A DNA stretch of 64,000 bases from positions 186,001-250,000 of the forward strand of contig NZ_JAPVBJ010000001.1 of the NCBI RefSeq assembly GCF_026967985.1, read 5' to 3'. How positions within the stretch are numbered: the first letter of the stretch is position 1; every line of letters begins with the position of its first letter. The notes under the pieces were generated by a model. The model saw nothing but the letters and a program-made list of their open reading frames with translations, had not been told where the DNA came from and ran no database searches. Below are positions 50,560 to 59,942 of this stretch, piece after piece. Source of the DNA: Modestobacter sp. VKM Ac-2984 (GTDB taxonomy: Bacteria; Actinomycetota; Actinomycetes; Mycobacteriales; Geodermatophilaceae). The position numbers and the translations under genes are program-made.

Positions 50560-50878
50560 GCCGCGCTCCCCAACTGGACCCTCATCCTTAGGTTAAGCCT
50601 TATAGTTATGTCAACTGAGTCGTTGTGAGGACGAAGTTAGGTGTGCTCATCCGGGGCAGCAAGCACCCTCCTCGGTTCGGCGTGTCCATCCGGCGGATTC
50701 CCACGAGGATCGGGCGGCACATCCGTCACTTGCCGCTCACGAGACGTGACGACCCGCCTGGTCAGCGTCTCCAGTTCGACTCCAGACATCTCCGGCCCTG
50801 TTCGGCACGCCCGAGACGGACGACGCGCGGACCTTTTTCTGGCCGGGCGTGTCGGGAGCCCGGTCGGACCCCGCGTGG
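50560..50878. other. Intergenic region between ftsQ and ftsZ
   Basis: 319 bases without a recognised gene. The part next to ftsZ (50580-50640) is markedly AT-rich compared with the rest of the window and carries the ftsZ promoter. The remainder is GC-rich; near ftsQ a short A-run occurs on the minus strand (GGCCAGAAAAAGG, within 50830-50850) after a GC-rich stretch, and could be a terminator for the upstream wall genes. Confidence 0.45.
50586..50614 (-). promoter_or_regulatory. ftsZ promoter
   Basis: TTGACA (50609-50614) and CTAAGG (50586-50591) on the minus strand, 17 bases apart, in a strikingly AT-rich patch. The consensus -35 is the best in the window. A leader of about 20 nt with GGGGAG precedes the ATG. 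Confidence 0.55.
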
Positions 50879-51694
50879 TCAGCGCAGGACGACCGCGTCC
50901 GGGGTGCTGACGTCGAGGGTGCTGGCCGGGTCGAGGGTCCCCTGGTCGATCTGGTCCAGCAGCGCGTCCAGCACCTCGGCCTTGCGGTCGGTCCGATCGG
51001 CGCTCCCCCAGCGCACGGACCGGCCGTCGGTCAGCGTCAGCGTGACGTCGTCGGCGCTGCGCGCGGACACCTGGGTCACCTGACTGCGCACGGCGTCCGG
51101 CAGTGCGGTGAGCGCGCCGAGCGCGGCGGTGGTGGCCGCGTCGTCCGGGCCGGGGTCCTGGACGTCGAGCGGGACCACCCCGTTCGGGGCGTCGCCGGTG
51201 ATGGTGTCGAACACCACGCCCCCGGCGTCGAGCAGCTGCCGGGTGCCCGCCTGCTCCACGACCGCGACCGGGACGCGCTCCGCCAGCGTGACCACGACCG
51301 TCCCCGGCCACCCACGGGTCACCTCCACCGAGGCGACCTGCGGCAGCTGAGCCACCCGCCCAGCCGCCGCCCCGGTGTCCACCCGCACCAGCGGGGTGCC
51401 CTCCTCGACCCCGGCGGCGGAGACGACCTGGGCGTCGGACAGCGCGACGGCACCGTCGACCCGCACGGTGCGGACCGCGAGCAACGGGCTGGCCAGCAGG
51501 ACCCACGCCCCGAGCGCCACCACGAGGGCCAGCCCGACCGCCACCACGACCAGCCGGCGGCGCGGACTGCGCGTGCGGCGGGACCGACCGCGCCGGGAGC
51601 CCAGCGAGGTGACCGGTGCGGCAGCTCCCGCCGGGGCGGCGCCGCGGCGCGGTCGGCGGGACCGGTCGCGGGTCGTCGACCCCGTGCGGCTCAC
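50879..51694 (-). CDS. ftsQ: Cell division protein FtsQ
   Basis: Bitopic divisome protein that links early and late division proteins. 271 residues. A basic cytosolic head (1-46) rich in Arg and Ser, one membrane helix at about 47-69, then an external POTRA domain (VRTVRVDGAVALSDAQVVSAAG) and the FtsQ/DivIB domain (VVVTLAERVPVAVVE). The GTG at 51694 overlaps the murC stop by four bases. Confidence 0.94.
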   Translation of the reverse strand: MSRTGSTTRDRSRRPRRGAAPAGAAAPVTSLGSRRGRSRRTRSPRRRLVVVAVGLALVVALGAWVLLASPLLAVRTVRVDGAVALSDAQVVSAAGVEEGTPLVRVDTGAAAGRVAQLPQVASVEVTRGWPGTVVVTLAERVPVAVVEQAGTRQLLDAGGVVFDTITGDAPNGVVPLDVQDPGPDDAATTAALGALTALPDAVRSQVTQVSARSADDVTLTLTDGRSVRWGSADRTDRKAEVLDALLDQIDQGTLDPASTLDVSTPDAVVLR

Positions 51695-53154
51695 CGTGGT
51701 GGCTCCGGCCCGTCCTCCGCCGCGTCCGTCGGCTCCGGCGGTGGCGCCAGCGCCACCAGCACCTCGGGCCCGACCATCGACACGTCGCCGGCGCCCATGG
51801 TCACCACCAGGTCACCCGGCCGCGCCCGGGCGGCCATCGCGCCTGCGGCCGCCGACCACGAGGGCTCGAAGGCGACCCGCCCGGCGGGCAGGGGCACCGC
51901 GTCGGCCACCAGTGCGCCGGTGACCCCGGGGACCGGGTCCTCCCGGGCGCCGTAGACCTCCATCACCACCACCTCGTCGGCCAGCCCCAGCGCCGCACCG
52001 AAGCCGGCGGCGAACTGCGCCGTCCGGCTGTAGAGGTGCGGCTGGAAGAGCACCAGCAGGCGCCCGTCCCCCACCACCGCGCGGGCGGCGCGCAGCTGGG
52101 CGGCCACCTCGGTGGGGTGGTGGGCGTAGTCGTCGTACACCCGGACCCCGGCGACGGTGCCCTTGAGCTCGAAGCGACGGTGCACGCCGCCGAACCGGCC
52201 CAGCCCGGTGAGCAGGCCGGCGACGGGCAGGCCCAGCTCCAGGCCGGCCAGCAGCGCCGCGGCGCTGTTGAGGGCCATGTGCACGCCGGGCAGCCGGATG
52301 TGCACCGCGCCGAGTTCCTGACCGTCGAGGACGGCGGTGTACCGGGTGCCGTCCGGGCCGACCTCGAGGTCGATCAGGCGGAGGTCCGCCCCGGCCGACT
52401 GGCCGTAGGTGCGCACCCGGGCGGTGGCGCCGACACCGGCCAGCCGGGCGGCACCCGGGTCGTCGGCGCAGAGCACCAGGAAGCCCTCGGCGGGGACGGT
52501 GCGCACGAACGTGTCGAACGCCGCCTCCACCGCGGCCAGGTCGCCGTAGTTGTCCAGGTGGTCGGCCTCGACGTTGGTGACGATGCCCCCACGGGGGGCC
52601 AGCAGCAGGAAGGACCGGTCGCTCTCGTCGGCCTCGGCGAGGAAGACGTCCCCCTGGCCGGCGTGGGCGTTCGAACCGGACTCGTTGAGCGTGCCGCCGA
52701 TGGCGAAGGAGGGGTCGACGCCACAGGCCTGGACGGCGACCGTCAGCATCGAGGTCGTCGAGGTCTTCCCGTGGGTGCCCGCCACCGCGACGCTGCGCCG
52801 TCCGGCCATCACCGCTGCCAGCGCCACCGCCCGCGGCAGCACCCGCAGCCCGCGCTCCCGGGCGGCCACCAGCTCGGCGTTCTCGTCCCGGATCGCGGTG
52901 GAGACCACCACGGTCGCCGCCTCGCCCAGGTGCCCGGCGGCGTGACCGACCTCGATCCGGGCACCGAGCGCGTCCAGCGCGCGCAACGCCGGGGAGTCCC
53001 GTCGGTCGCTGCCGGACACCGACACCCCGCGGGCCAGCATGATCCGGGCGATGCCGCTCATCCCGGCCCCGCCGATGCCGATGAAGTGCACCGGCCCCAG
53101 CTCCTCCAGCGACGGGATCGGCCCCCGCCAGGCGGCGACGTCGTCGGCGCTCAT
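51691..53154 (-). CDS. murC: UDP-N-acetylmuramate-L-alanine ligase
   Basis: Adds the first amino acid, L-alanine, to UDP-MurNAc. 487 residues. [14 protein letters not shown] at the start is the Rossmann part that binds UDP-MurNAc, [11 protein letters not shown] is the P-loop, EADESDRSF and [11 protein letters not shown] lie in the central domain, and [16 protein letters not shown] is typical of MurC. The ATG at 53154 overlaps the murG stop by four bases. Confidence 0.96.
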   Translation of the reverse strand: MSADDVAAWRGPIPSLEELGPVHFIGIGGAGMSGIARIMLARGVSVSGSDRRDSPALRALDALGARIEVGHAAGHLGEAATVVVSTAIRDENAELVAARERGLRVLPRAVALAAVMAGRRSVAVAGTHGKTSTTSMLTVAVQACGVDPSFAIGGTLNESGSNAHAGQGDVFLAEADESDRSFLLLAPRGGIVTNVEADHLDNYGDLAAVEAAFDTFVRTVPAEGFLVLCADDPGAARLAGVGATARVRTYGQSAGADLRLIDLEVGPDGTRYTAVLDGQELGAVHIRLPGVHMALNSAAALLAGLELGLPVAGLLTGLGRFGGVHRRFELKGTVAGVRVYDDYAHHPTEVAAQLRAARAVVGDGRLLVLFQPHLYSRTAQFAAGFGAALGLADEVVVMEVYGAREDPVPGVTGALVADAVPLPAGRVAFEPSWSAAAGAMAARARPGDLVVTMGAGDVSMVGPEVLVALAPPPEPTDAAEDGPEPPR

Positions 53155-54344
53155 CGCTTGCGCACCCCCTCGGCGGCGACCTGCAGCACGATGTCGGCCA
53201 GCCGCTCGTCGGCGTCCGGGGTGCCGGCGGCGGCCGCGGAGGCGGCCAGCGCCGACAGCGCGGCCGGGTCGGTGAGCAGCGGCACGAGCTCGCTCCTGAT
53301 CCAGGCCGGCGACAGGTCCGCGTCGGCGACGAGCAGCCCCCCACCGGCCTCCACCACGGGCAGCGCGTTGAGCCGCTGCTCCCCGTTGCCGATCGGCAGT
53401 GGGACGAAGACGGCCGGCAGCCCGACCGCGGAGAGCTCGGCGACGGTCACCGCACCGGAGCGGCACAGCGCCAGGTCCGCCGCGGCGTAGGCGAGGTCCA
53501 TCCGTTCCAGGTAGTCGACGACGACGTAGGGCGCACCCCCGGCCGGCCGGGCGGGCACCGAGACGTCGGTGTTCTTCGGCCCCCGGGCGTGCAGCACCTG
53601 CACCCCGGCGGCGGTCAGCGCGTCGGCCGCGCCGACCGCGGCCCGGTTCAGCGACGCGGCGCCCTGCGAGCCGCCGAACACCAGCAGGGTCGGGCGGTCG
53701 GGGTCCAGCCCGAACTCCGCGCGCGCCTCGGCCCGCCGGGCGGCGCGGTCCAGCCCGCTGATCGCCGTCCGCAGCGGCATCCCGACGTGCTCGGCGCCGT
53801 GCAGCGGCGTGCTCGGGACGGTGACCGCGACGCGGGCGGCGAGCCGGGCGCCGACCCGGTTGGCCAGTCCGGGCAACGCGTTCTGCTCGTGCACCACGAT
53901 CGGGACGCCGGCCCGCCTCCGCCCGGCCCGGCGGGCGGCCAGGTAGGCCGGCAGGGCCACGTACCCGCCGAAGCCGACGACGACGTCGGCGTCGAGCTCG
54001 GTGAGCAGCGCCCGGGTCTCGGCGACGGCCCGGCGGACCCGGCCCGGGACGCGCAGCAGGTCCGGCGTGGGCTTGCGCGGCAGCGGGACCGGCGGGATGA
54101 GCCGCAGGTCGTAGCCCCGGGCCGGCACCAGCCGGGTCTCCATGCCCCGGGCGGTGCCCAGGCAGGTGACCCGGGGGGCGCCGCCGGCGGCGCCGGTGCG
54201 GCGGGTGAGGGCGTCGGCGAGGGCGAGCATCGGCTCGATGTGGCCGCCGGTGCCGCCACCGGCGAGCACGACGTGCACCGGGGTGGGGCCGGAGGAGGGC
54301 ACGGCCGGGGCGTTCTCGCCGGGGTCGTGCTGGGGAGAGGTCAC
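53151..54344 (-). CDS. murG: Undecaprenyl-PP-MurNAc-pentapeptide GlcNAc transferase
   Basis: Peripheral membrane glycosyltransferase that makes lipid II from lipid I. 397 residues, two Rossmann halves. The N-terminal [53 protein letters not shown] and the UDP-GlcNAc site [10 protein letters not shown] are all present. The GTG at 54344 overlaps the ftsW stop by four bases (GTGA). Confidence 0.96.
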   Translation of the reverse strand: MTSPQHDPGENAPAVPSSGPTPVHVVLAGGGTGGHIEPMLALADALTRRTGAAGGAPRVTCLGTARGMETRLVPARGYDLRLIPPVPLPRKPTPDLLRVPGRVRRAVAETRALLTELDADVVVGFGGYVALPAYLAARRAGRRRAGVPIVVHEQNALPGLANRVGARLAARVAVTVPSTPLHGAEHVGMPLRTAISGLDRAARRAEARAEFGLDPDRPTLLVFGGSQGAASLNRAAVGAADALTAAGVQVLHARGPKNTDVSVPARPAGGAPYVVVDYLERMDLAYAAADLALCRSGAVTVAELSAVGLPAVFVPLPIGNGEQRLNALPVVEAGGGLLVADADLSPAWIRSELVPLLTDPAALSALAASAAAAGTPDADERLADIVLQVAAEGVRKR

Positions 54345-55999
54345 TGCGAGCGTCCTGGCCGTTCCGTTCTCGGGGGGCGGGACTGCCGGACGGGCCGGCC
54401 CTGGGCAGCGGGCGGCTCCCCGGACCAGGGACGGTCGCGGAGCCCCTCACGCAGGGCAGGCCCCGCCGCGGACGAGGGCCGGCTGCGGACGGTCGGGCGG
54501 TCACCGGGGTTCTGCCGGCGGTCGACAGTCTGCCGTTCCGGGCCACCTCGGCGCGCGTCCGGGGTGGCCACCGGGCCGCCGGCACCACGGCCCCGACCCA
54601 CCGGGGAGGACGTCGGGTGCCCGGTCACCCGGGCGACCGTCCGGCCGTTGCCACGCCGGGGGGCCGGGGGCGGCGGACCGGGACGGGCGGTGGACCGGCT
54701 CTCGCGGCGCCGGCGGGAGGGCACCGGGTCGACGGCCGCCGCGGGGACCGGCGCCAGCAGCCGGGCCAGCCGGCCGCGGCGCTGGCCCCGCTGGGCGGCG
54801 ATCGCGGCCGGCTCGGCCCGGGCGAAGCGCACCAGCAGCCCGACGACGAAGAGGGTGAGGACCAGCGAGGTGCCGCCGGCGGAGATCAGCGGCAGCGTCA
54901 CGCCGGTGACCGGCAGCAGGCCCACCACGTAGCCCATGTTGATCACGGCCTGCCCGACCAGCCACACCGTGATGGCCACGCAGGACAGCTGGACGAAGCG
55001 GTCGGCGGACCGGTGGGCGATCCGGAACCCGGCCCAGGCCAGGATCCCGTAGAGGGTGACCACCACCAGGCAGCCCAGGAAGCCCAGCTCCTCGCCGATG
55101 ATCGCGAAGATGTAGTCGGACTCCGCGTGCGGCAGCAGGTTCCACTTCATCGCGCTGTTGCCCAGCCCGACGCCCCACACCCCGCCGGTGGCCAGCGCGT
55201 ACAGCCCGCGGATCGCCTGGTAGCCGCCGTTCTCCGGATCGGCGAACGGGTCCAGGAACGAGGTGATCCGGGCCATCCGGTAGCTCGCGAACGTCACCAT
55301 CAGGACGACGGCCACGGCGGCGAGCGCCACGGCACCGGCGATGTAGCGGCGGGACAGCCCACCGGCCCACATCAGCCCGGCCAGCACCAGCCCCAGGCTG
55401 ACCACCGCACCCATGTCCGGCTCGAGCAGCAGCAGCAGCGACAGCACGCCGAACACCGGCAGCACCGGGACGAGCAGCGACTGGACGGTCAGGTACTTCT
55501 CCCGCAGGGCGATGACGTGGGCGCCCCAGAGCGCGAAGACCAGCTTGCCCAGCTCGGAGGGCTGGAAGTTGGTGAAGCCCAGGTCGAACCAGGCCCGGGA
55601 GCCGTTCAGCTTCAGCCCGATGCCCGGCACGAGGACCAGCAGCAGCAGCCCGGCGACGCCGAGCAGTGCCCAGCCGGAGAACTGGCGGATGCGGCCGACC
55701 GGCAGGTGCATCGCCACCAGCATGGCGAGCAGCCCGATGACGGCGAAGGCGATCTGCCGGACGCCGGGCAGCCAGGCCGGCTGGCCGGCCTTGGCCGCCT
55801 CGATCGAGGAGGCGGAGAAGACCATCACCAGGCCGATGGCCAGCAGCATGCCGGCCGCCCCGAGCACCAGGTGGGAGCTGGTCATCGGGCCGTCGACCCA
55901 GGCCGGGATGCGGAAGCGCGGCCCCCCGGCCCGGGCTGCGGCGGGCTGCTCCTCGCGGCCGGCGCGGCGGGACCCGCGCTGCCCGGTGGTCGCCGTCAC
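54341..55999 (-). CDS. ftsW: Septal peptidoglycan polymerase FtsW
   Basis: SEDS-family glycosyltransferase working with FtsI at the septum. 552 residues. Ten membrane helices are expected between about 40 and 400. SEDS motifs: [31 protein letters not shown], and a GTSLV near the last helix. After the membrane part a tail of about 140 residues rich in Arg, Pro and Gly follows, which is longer than in most homologues. GTG at 55999, seven bases after the murD stop, is the probable start; the frame is open further back, inside murD. Confidence 0.93.
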   Translation of the reverse strand: MTATTGQRGSRRAGREEQPAAARAGGPRFRIPAWVDGPMTSSHLVLGAAGMLLAIGLVMVFSASSIEAAKAGQPAWLPGVRQIAFAVIGLLAMLVAMHLPVGRIRQFSGWALLGVAGLLLLVLVPGIGLKLNGSRAWFDLGFTNFQPSELGKLVFALWGAHVIALREKYLTVQSLLVPVLPVFGVLSLLLLLEPDMGAVVSLGLVLAGLMWAGGLSRRYIAGAVALAAVAVVLMVTFASYRMARITSFLDPFADPENGGYQAIRGLYALATGGVWGVGLGNSAMKWNLLPHAESDYIFAIIGEELGFLGCLVVVTLYGILAWAGFRIAHRSADRFVQLSCVAITVWLVGQAVINMGYVVGLLPVTGVTLPLISAGGTSLVLTLFVVGLLVRFARAEPAAIAAQRGQRRGRLARLLAPVPAAAVDPVPSRRRRESRSTARPGPPPPAPRRGNGRTVARVTGHPTSSPVGRGRGAGGPVATPDARRGGPERQTVDRRQNPGDRPTVRSRPSSAAGPALREGLRDRPWSGEPPAAQGRPVRQSRPPRTERPGRSQ

Positions 56000-56006
56000 C
56001 GGCAGG

Positions 56007-57434
56007 TCACCCCAGCGCGCGGACCGCGTCGGCGAAGGCCCGGCCGCGGTGCGCGTAGTCGGTGAACACGTCCATCGAGGCGGCCGCCGGGGCGAGCAGC
56101 ACGGTGTCCCCGGGGCGGGCCAGCCGGACGGCAGCCGCGACCACCTCACGCATCACGCTGTCCCCATCCGTCACAGCGCCATCGTCGCCGCTGGGGACCA
56201 CCGTGCGTGGGACCGACGGGGCGTGTCGCGCCAGCGACCGGGCCAGCACCTCCCGATCCCGGCCCAGCAGCACCACCCCGGCCAGCCGCGGGGCGACCGC
56301 GGCGACCAGCGGCTCGACGTCGGCGCCCTTGAGCAGGCCCCCGGCGATCCACACCACCCGCGGGTAGGCGGCCAGCGAGGCGCCGGCCGCGTGCGGGTTC
56401 GTGGCCTTGCTGTCGTCGACGAAGTCGATGCCGTCGACGCTGCCGACCAGCACGTTGCGGTGGGCCCCGCCGCGGAAGCCGGCCAGGCCGCGGCCGACCG
56501 CGGCCGCCTCGACGCCGGCGACCCGGGCCAGGGCCGCCGCGGCCAGCGCGTTCACCGTGTTGTGCGGCCCCCGCACCTGCAGGGCCTCGAGCTCGGCGAG
56601 CACCTCACCGGCCGGGTCCGGGCTGAACGCGCGGTCGACGAGGGCACCGGACCGGACGCCGAGCTGGCCGCGGGCGGGCTCGCCGAGGGTCACGGTGACC
56701 GGGTGCCGGTGGGCGGCGACGAGCGCGGACGCGACCGGGTCACCGGCGTCGGCGACCGCGACCGGCGCCAGCCGCAGCAGTCGGGCCTTGGCGTCGCGGT
56801 AGGCGTCGAAGGAGCCGTGCCAGTCGACGTGGTCGTCGGCGACGTTGAGCACGCAGGCAGCGGCAGGGGCGATCGAGGAGGACCAGTGCAGCTGGAAGCT
56901 GGAGAGCTCCACGGCGATCGCGTCGTGGGCGGGGGCGCCGTCGGCGTCGCGGGCGGTGACCACCTCGACGAGCGGCCGGCCGACGTTGCCCGCGGCGACC
57001 GCCCGCCGCCCGCCGGCCAGCAGCACCGCCTCGAGCATCGTGACCGTCGTCGTCTTCCCGTTGGTGCCGGTGACCGCGAACCAGGGGGCGGGCTCCGCGC
57101 CCGGCGCGGCTGCCCGCAGCCGCCAGGCCAGCTCCGGTTCGCCGATGACCTCCACGCCGCGGGCGGCGGCGGTCCGCAGCAGCGGGGAGTCCGGCCGCCA
57201 GCCCGGGGAGGTGACGACCAGGTCGATGCCCTCCGGCGGCTCGCTGAGCGCCCCGAGCCAGCGGGCGCCCGCCTCGACCAGCTCGGTCAGCACGGCGGGC
57301 TCGGTGGCATCGGTGAGCCAGACGTCGTCCCCGCGGGCGAGCAGCACCCGGGCCGCTGCGGCGCCGGAGACGCCGAGCCCGGCGACCAGCACGGTGCCCA
57401 GCGGTCGGTCCGCCGTCCCGTTCGCGTGGGTCAC
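56007..57434 (-). CDS. murD: UDP-N-acetylmuramoylalanine-D-glutamate ligase
   Basis: Adds D-glutamate to UDP-MurNAc-L-Ala. 475 residues. GLGVSGAAAARVL near the start binds the UDP part, TGTNGKTTTVTML is the P-loop, ELSSFQL and NVADDHVDWHGSFDAY are in the central domain, and DDSKATNPHAAGASL is the MurD signature. Its GTG start (57434) comes one base after the mraY stop. Confidence 0.96.
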   Translation of the reverse strand: MTHANGTADRPLGTVLVAGLGVSGAAAARVLLARGDDVWLTDATEPAVLTELVEAGARWLGALSEPPEGIDLVVTSPGWRPDSPLLRTAAARGVEVIGEPELAWRLRAAAPGAEPAPWFAVTGTNGKTTTVTMLEAVLLAGGRRAVAAGNVGRPLVEVVTARDADGAPAHDAIAVELSSFQLHWSSSIAPAAACVLNVADDHVDWHGSFDAYRDAKARLLRLAPVAVADAGDPVASALVAAHRHPVTVTLGEPARGQLGVRSGALVDRAFSPDPAGEVLAELEALQVRGPHNTVNALAAAALARVAGVEAAAVGRGLAGFRGGAHRNVLVGSVDGIDFVDDSKATNPHAAGASLAAYPRVVWIAGGLLKGADVEPLVAAVAPRLAGVVLLGRDREVLARSLARHAPSVPRTVVPSGDDGAVTDGDSVMREVVAAAVRLARPGDTVLLAPAAASMDVFTDYAHRGRAFADAVRALG

Positions 57435-57435
57435 C

Positions 57436-58515
57436 TCAGATACCCGTGACGGAGAGCCAGTCGGCGTAGAACAGCCCCAGCCCGAAGGCGACCGCCATCC
57501 CGGTGACCAGCCAGAACCGGACGATCACGGTGTTCTCCGCCCAGCCGGCGAGCTCGAAGTGGTGGTGCAGCGGGGCCATCCGGAAGACGCGGCGACGGGT
57601 GGCCCGGAAGAAGCCGACCTGGATCACCACCGACAGGGTGACCGCCACGAACAGCCCGCCGAGCACGACGAGCAGCAGCTCGGTCCGGGTGACGATGGCC
57701 AGCCCGGCCATCAACCCGCCGAGGGCCAGCGAACCGGTGTCGCCCATGAAGATCCGGGCCGGTGAGGTGTTCCACCACAGGAAGCCCAGGCAGGAGCCCA
57801 TCGCCGCGGCGGCCACCAGGGTGACGTCCAGCGGGTCGCGGACGGTGTAGCAGCCGTCGACGAAGCCCCCGGCGCAGTCGTTCCCGAACTGCCAGAACGA
57901 GATGACCACGTAGGAGCCGAACACCATCGCCGAGGCGCCGGCGGCCAGCCCGTCGAGGCCGTCGGTGAGGTTGACCGCGTTGGAGAACCCGGCGATGAAG
58001 AGGTAGGCCAGCGCGATGAACGCGACCGTCGGCAGGGTGAGCGGGGCGATGTCCCGGACGAAGGAGACCGTCGTGGTGGCCACCGCGGTGCCGTCCTCGC
58101 CGTCGGCCATCAGCGCGAGCACGGCGAAGGTGACCCCGATGACCAGCTGGCCGACGAGTTTGGCGGTCTTGTTCAGGCCGAGGCTGCGCCGGTACCGGAT
58201 CTTGAGGTAGTCGTCGAGGAACCCGACCGTGCCCAGGCCGATCAACAGGAAGAGCAGCAGCAGGCCGGTGGCGGTGACGCCACGCCCCTCCTGGTTGATC
58301 ACGAACAGGTGCGCCACCAGGTAGCCGACCACCGTGGCCAGCACCATCACGGTGCCGCCCATCGTGGGCGTGCCCTTCTTCGACAGGTGGCTCTCCGGGC
58401 CGTCGTCCCGGATCTCCTGCCCGAAGCCGTGCTTCCGGAAGGCCTTGATCGCCAACGGGGTCAGCAGGATGGAGACGATCAGCCCGACGGCGGCGGCGAC
58501 GAGGACGGACCTCAC
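57436..58515 (-). CDS. mraY: Phospho-N-acetylmuramoyl-pentapeptide transferase
   Basis: Integral membrane enzyme that makes lipid I from UDP-MurNAc-pentapeptide and undecaprenyl phosphate. 359 residues, ten helices. KKGTPTMGG, FLDDYLKI with two key aspartates, NLTDGLDGLA and APLHHHFELAGW are the family signatures. The GTG at 58515 overlaps the murF stop by four bases. Confidence 0.97.
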   Translation of the reverse strand: MRSVLVAAAVGLIVSILLTPLAIKAFRKHGFGQEIRDDGPESHLSKKGTPTMGGTVMVLATVVGYLVAHLFVINQEGRGVTATGLLLLFLLIGLGTVGFLDDYLKIRYRRSLGLNKTAKLVGQLVIGVTFAVLALMADGEDGTAVATTTVSFVRDIAPLTLPTVAFIALAYLFIAGFSNAVNLTDGLDGLAAGASAMVFGSYVVISFWQFGNDCAGGFVDGCYTVRDPLDVTLVAAAAMGSCLGFLWWNTSPARIFMGDTGSLALGGLMAGLAIVTRTELLLVVLGGLFVAVTLSVVIQVGFFRATRRRVFRMAPLHHHFELAGWAENTVIVRFWLVTGMAVAFGLGLFYADWLSVTGI

Positions 58516-59942
58516 GCGGTCACCTCCGGGCCGCCGTCGGCGATCAGGTCGGCGGCGAGCTCCTCGAGGCCGTAGCTGCGCGAGGCCTTGACCAGGACGA
58601 CGTCACCCGGCCCGACCAGCTCGCTCAGCAACCGCCGGGCTGCTGCCCGGTCCGGCAGGTGCACGGGCTCCTCCTGCTCTCCCCCGCGGTCGCCTGCGCG
58701 ACCACGGGCGTCCAGTTCCGCGTGGGCGCCCGCGTGCACCCCGGCCGCGTCGGGCCCGACGGAGACGACGAGGTCGACCCCGGCGCGCACGGCGTCCCGG
58801 CCCAGCTCCTCGTGCGCGGCTCCGGCCGTGGGGCCGAGCTCGCCCATCGCGCCGAGCACGGCGATCCGGCGTCGGCCGCGCAGCCGGCGGAGCGCGGCCA
58901 GCGCAGCCCGCATCGACTCGGGGTTGGCGTTGTAGGCGTCGTTGACGACGGTCACGCCGTCGGCGCGGGTGGTGACCTCCATCCGCCAGCGGCTGCGCGA
59001 CCCGGCGGCCGACAGCGCCTGCGCGACCGTGGCGGGCGTCATCCCGGCGGCCAGCGCCGCGCCGGCGGCGGACAGCGCGTTGGCGACCTGGTGCACGCCG
59101 ACGACCTGCAGGGCGACCGGGTGCTGCTCGCCGCGGGCGAGGAGGGTGAACCGGGCGCGGGCGGCGTCGTCGAGCTCCACGCCGGTGGCCCGCACGTCGG
59201 CGTGCTCGGCCAGCCCGGTGGTCAGCACCGCGGCCTGGGTGCGGGGGGCCATGCCGGCCACCCGGGCGTCGTCGGCGTTGAGCACCGCGGTGCCGGTGGC
59301 CGGCAGCGCCGCCACCAGCTCGCCCTTGCTGGTGGCGATCACCTCGGCGCTGCCGAACTCGCCGAGGTGGGCCGACCCGACGTTGAGCACCACGCCGATG
59401 GTGGGCCGGGCGATGTGGCACAGCCGGGCGATGTGGCCGGGGCCGCGCGAGCCCATCTCCAGCACCAGGAAGCGGGTGTCCGCATCGGCGGAGAGCACGG
59501 TCAGCGGCAGGCCGATGTCGTTGTTGAACGAGCCCTGCGGGCTGACGGTCGGGCCCGCGGCGGCGAGCACCTGGCCGAGCAGGTCCTTGGTCGAGGTCTT
59601 GCCGGAGGACCCGGTGACCCCGATGGTGACCAGCCCCGCCGCCACCAGCCGGCCGTGCACGGCCGCGGCCAGCCGGCCCAGGGCCGCCACCGGGTCGGCG
59701 ACGACGACGCAGGGCAGGGCGGGGTCGGCGCGGGCGGTCAGCGCGCCGGCCGCGCCGGCCGCGGCGGCGGCGGGGAGGAAGTCGACGCCGTCCACCCGTT
59801 CTCCGGGGAGGGCGACGAAGAGGTCACCGGGGGCCACGGCGCGGGAGTCGACCAGCACCGCGCCGGTCACCGTGGCGGAGCCGTCACCGACGAGGTCGCC
59901 GTCGACGGCCGCGGCCACCTCGGCCAGGGTCAGCGCGATCAC
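58512..59942 (-). CDS. murF: UDP-MurNAc-tripeptide-D-alanyl-D-alanine ligase
   Basis: Adds D-Ala-D-Ala to complete the pentapeptide precursor. 476 residues. DSRAVAPGDLFVALPG at the start, GVTGSSGKTSTKDLL as the P-loop, LEMGSRGPGHIARL, NVGSAHLGEFGS, NDAYNANPESMRAAL and GAMGELG are typical. Loop residues GRAGDRGGEQEEP near 420-432 are an insertion of low complexity. The GTG at 59942 overlaps the murE stop by four bases. Confidence 0.96.
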   Translation of the reverse strand: MIALTLAEVAAAVDGDLVGDGSATVTGAVLVDSRAVAPGDLFVALPGERVDGVDFLPAAAAAGAAGALTARADPALPCVVVADPVAALGRLAAAVHGRLVAAGLVTIGVTGSSGKTSTKDLLGQVLAAAGPTVSPQGSFNNDIGLPLTVLSADADTRFLVLEMGSRGPGHIARLCHIARPTIGVVLNVGSAHLGEFGSAEVIATSKGELVAALPATGTAVLNADDARVAGMAPRTQAAVLTTGLAEHADVRATGVELDDAARARFTLLARGEQHPVALQVVGVHQVANALSAAGAALAAGMTPATVAQALSAAGSRSRWRMEVTTRADGVTVVNDAYNANPESMRAALAALRRLRGRRRIAVLGAMGELGPTAGAAHEELGRDAVRAGVDLVVSVGPDAAGVHAGAHAELDARGRAGDRGGEQEEPVHLPDRAAARRLLSELVGPGDVVLVKASRSYGLEELAADLIADGGPEVTA

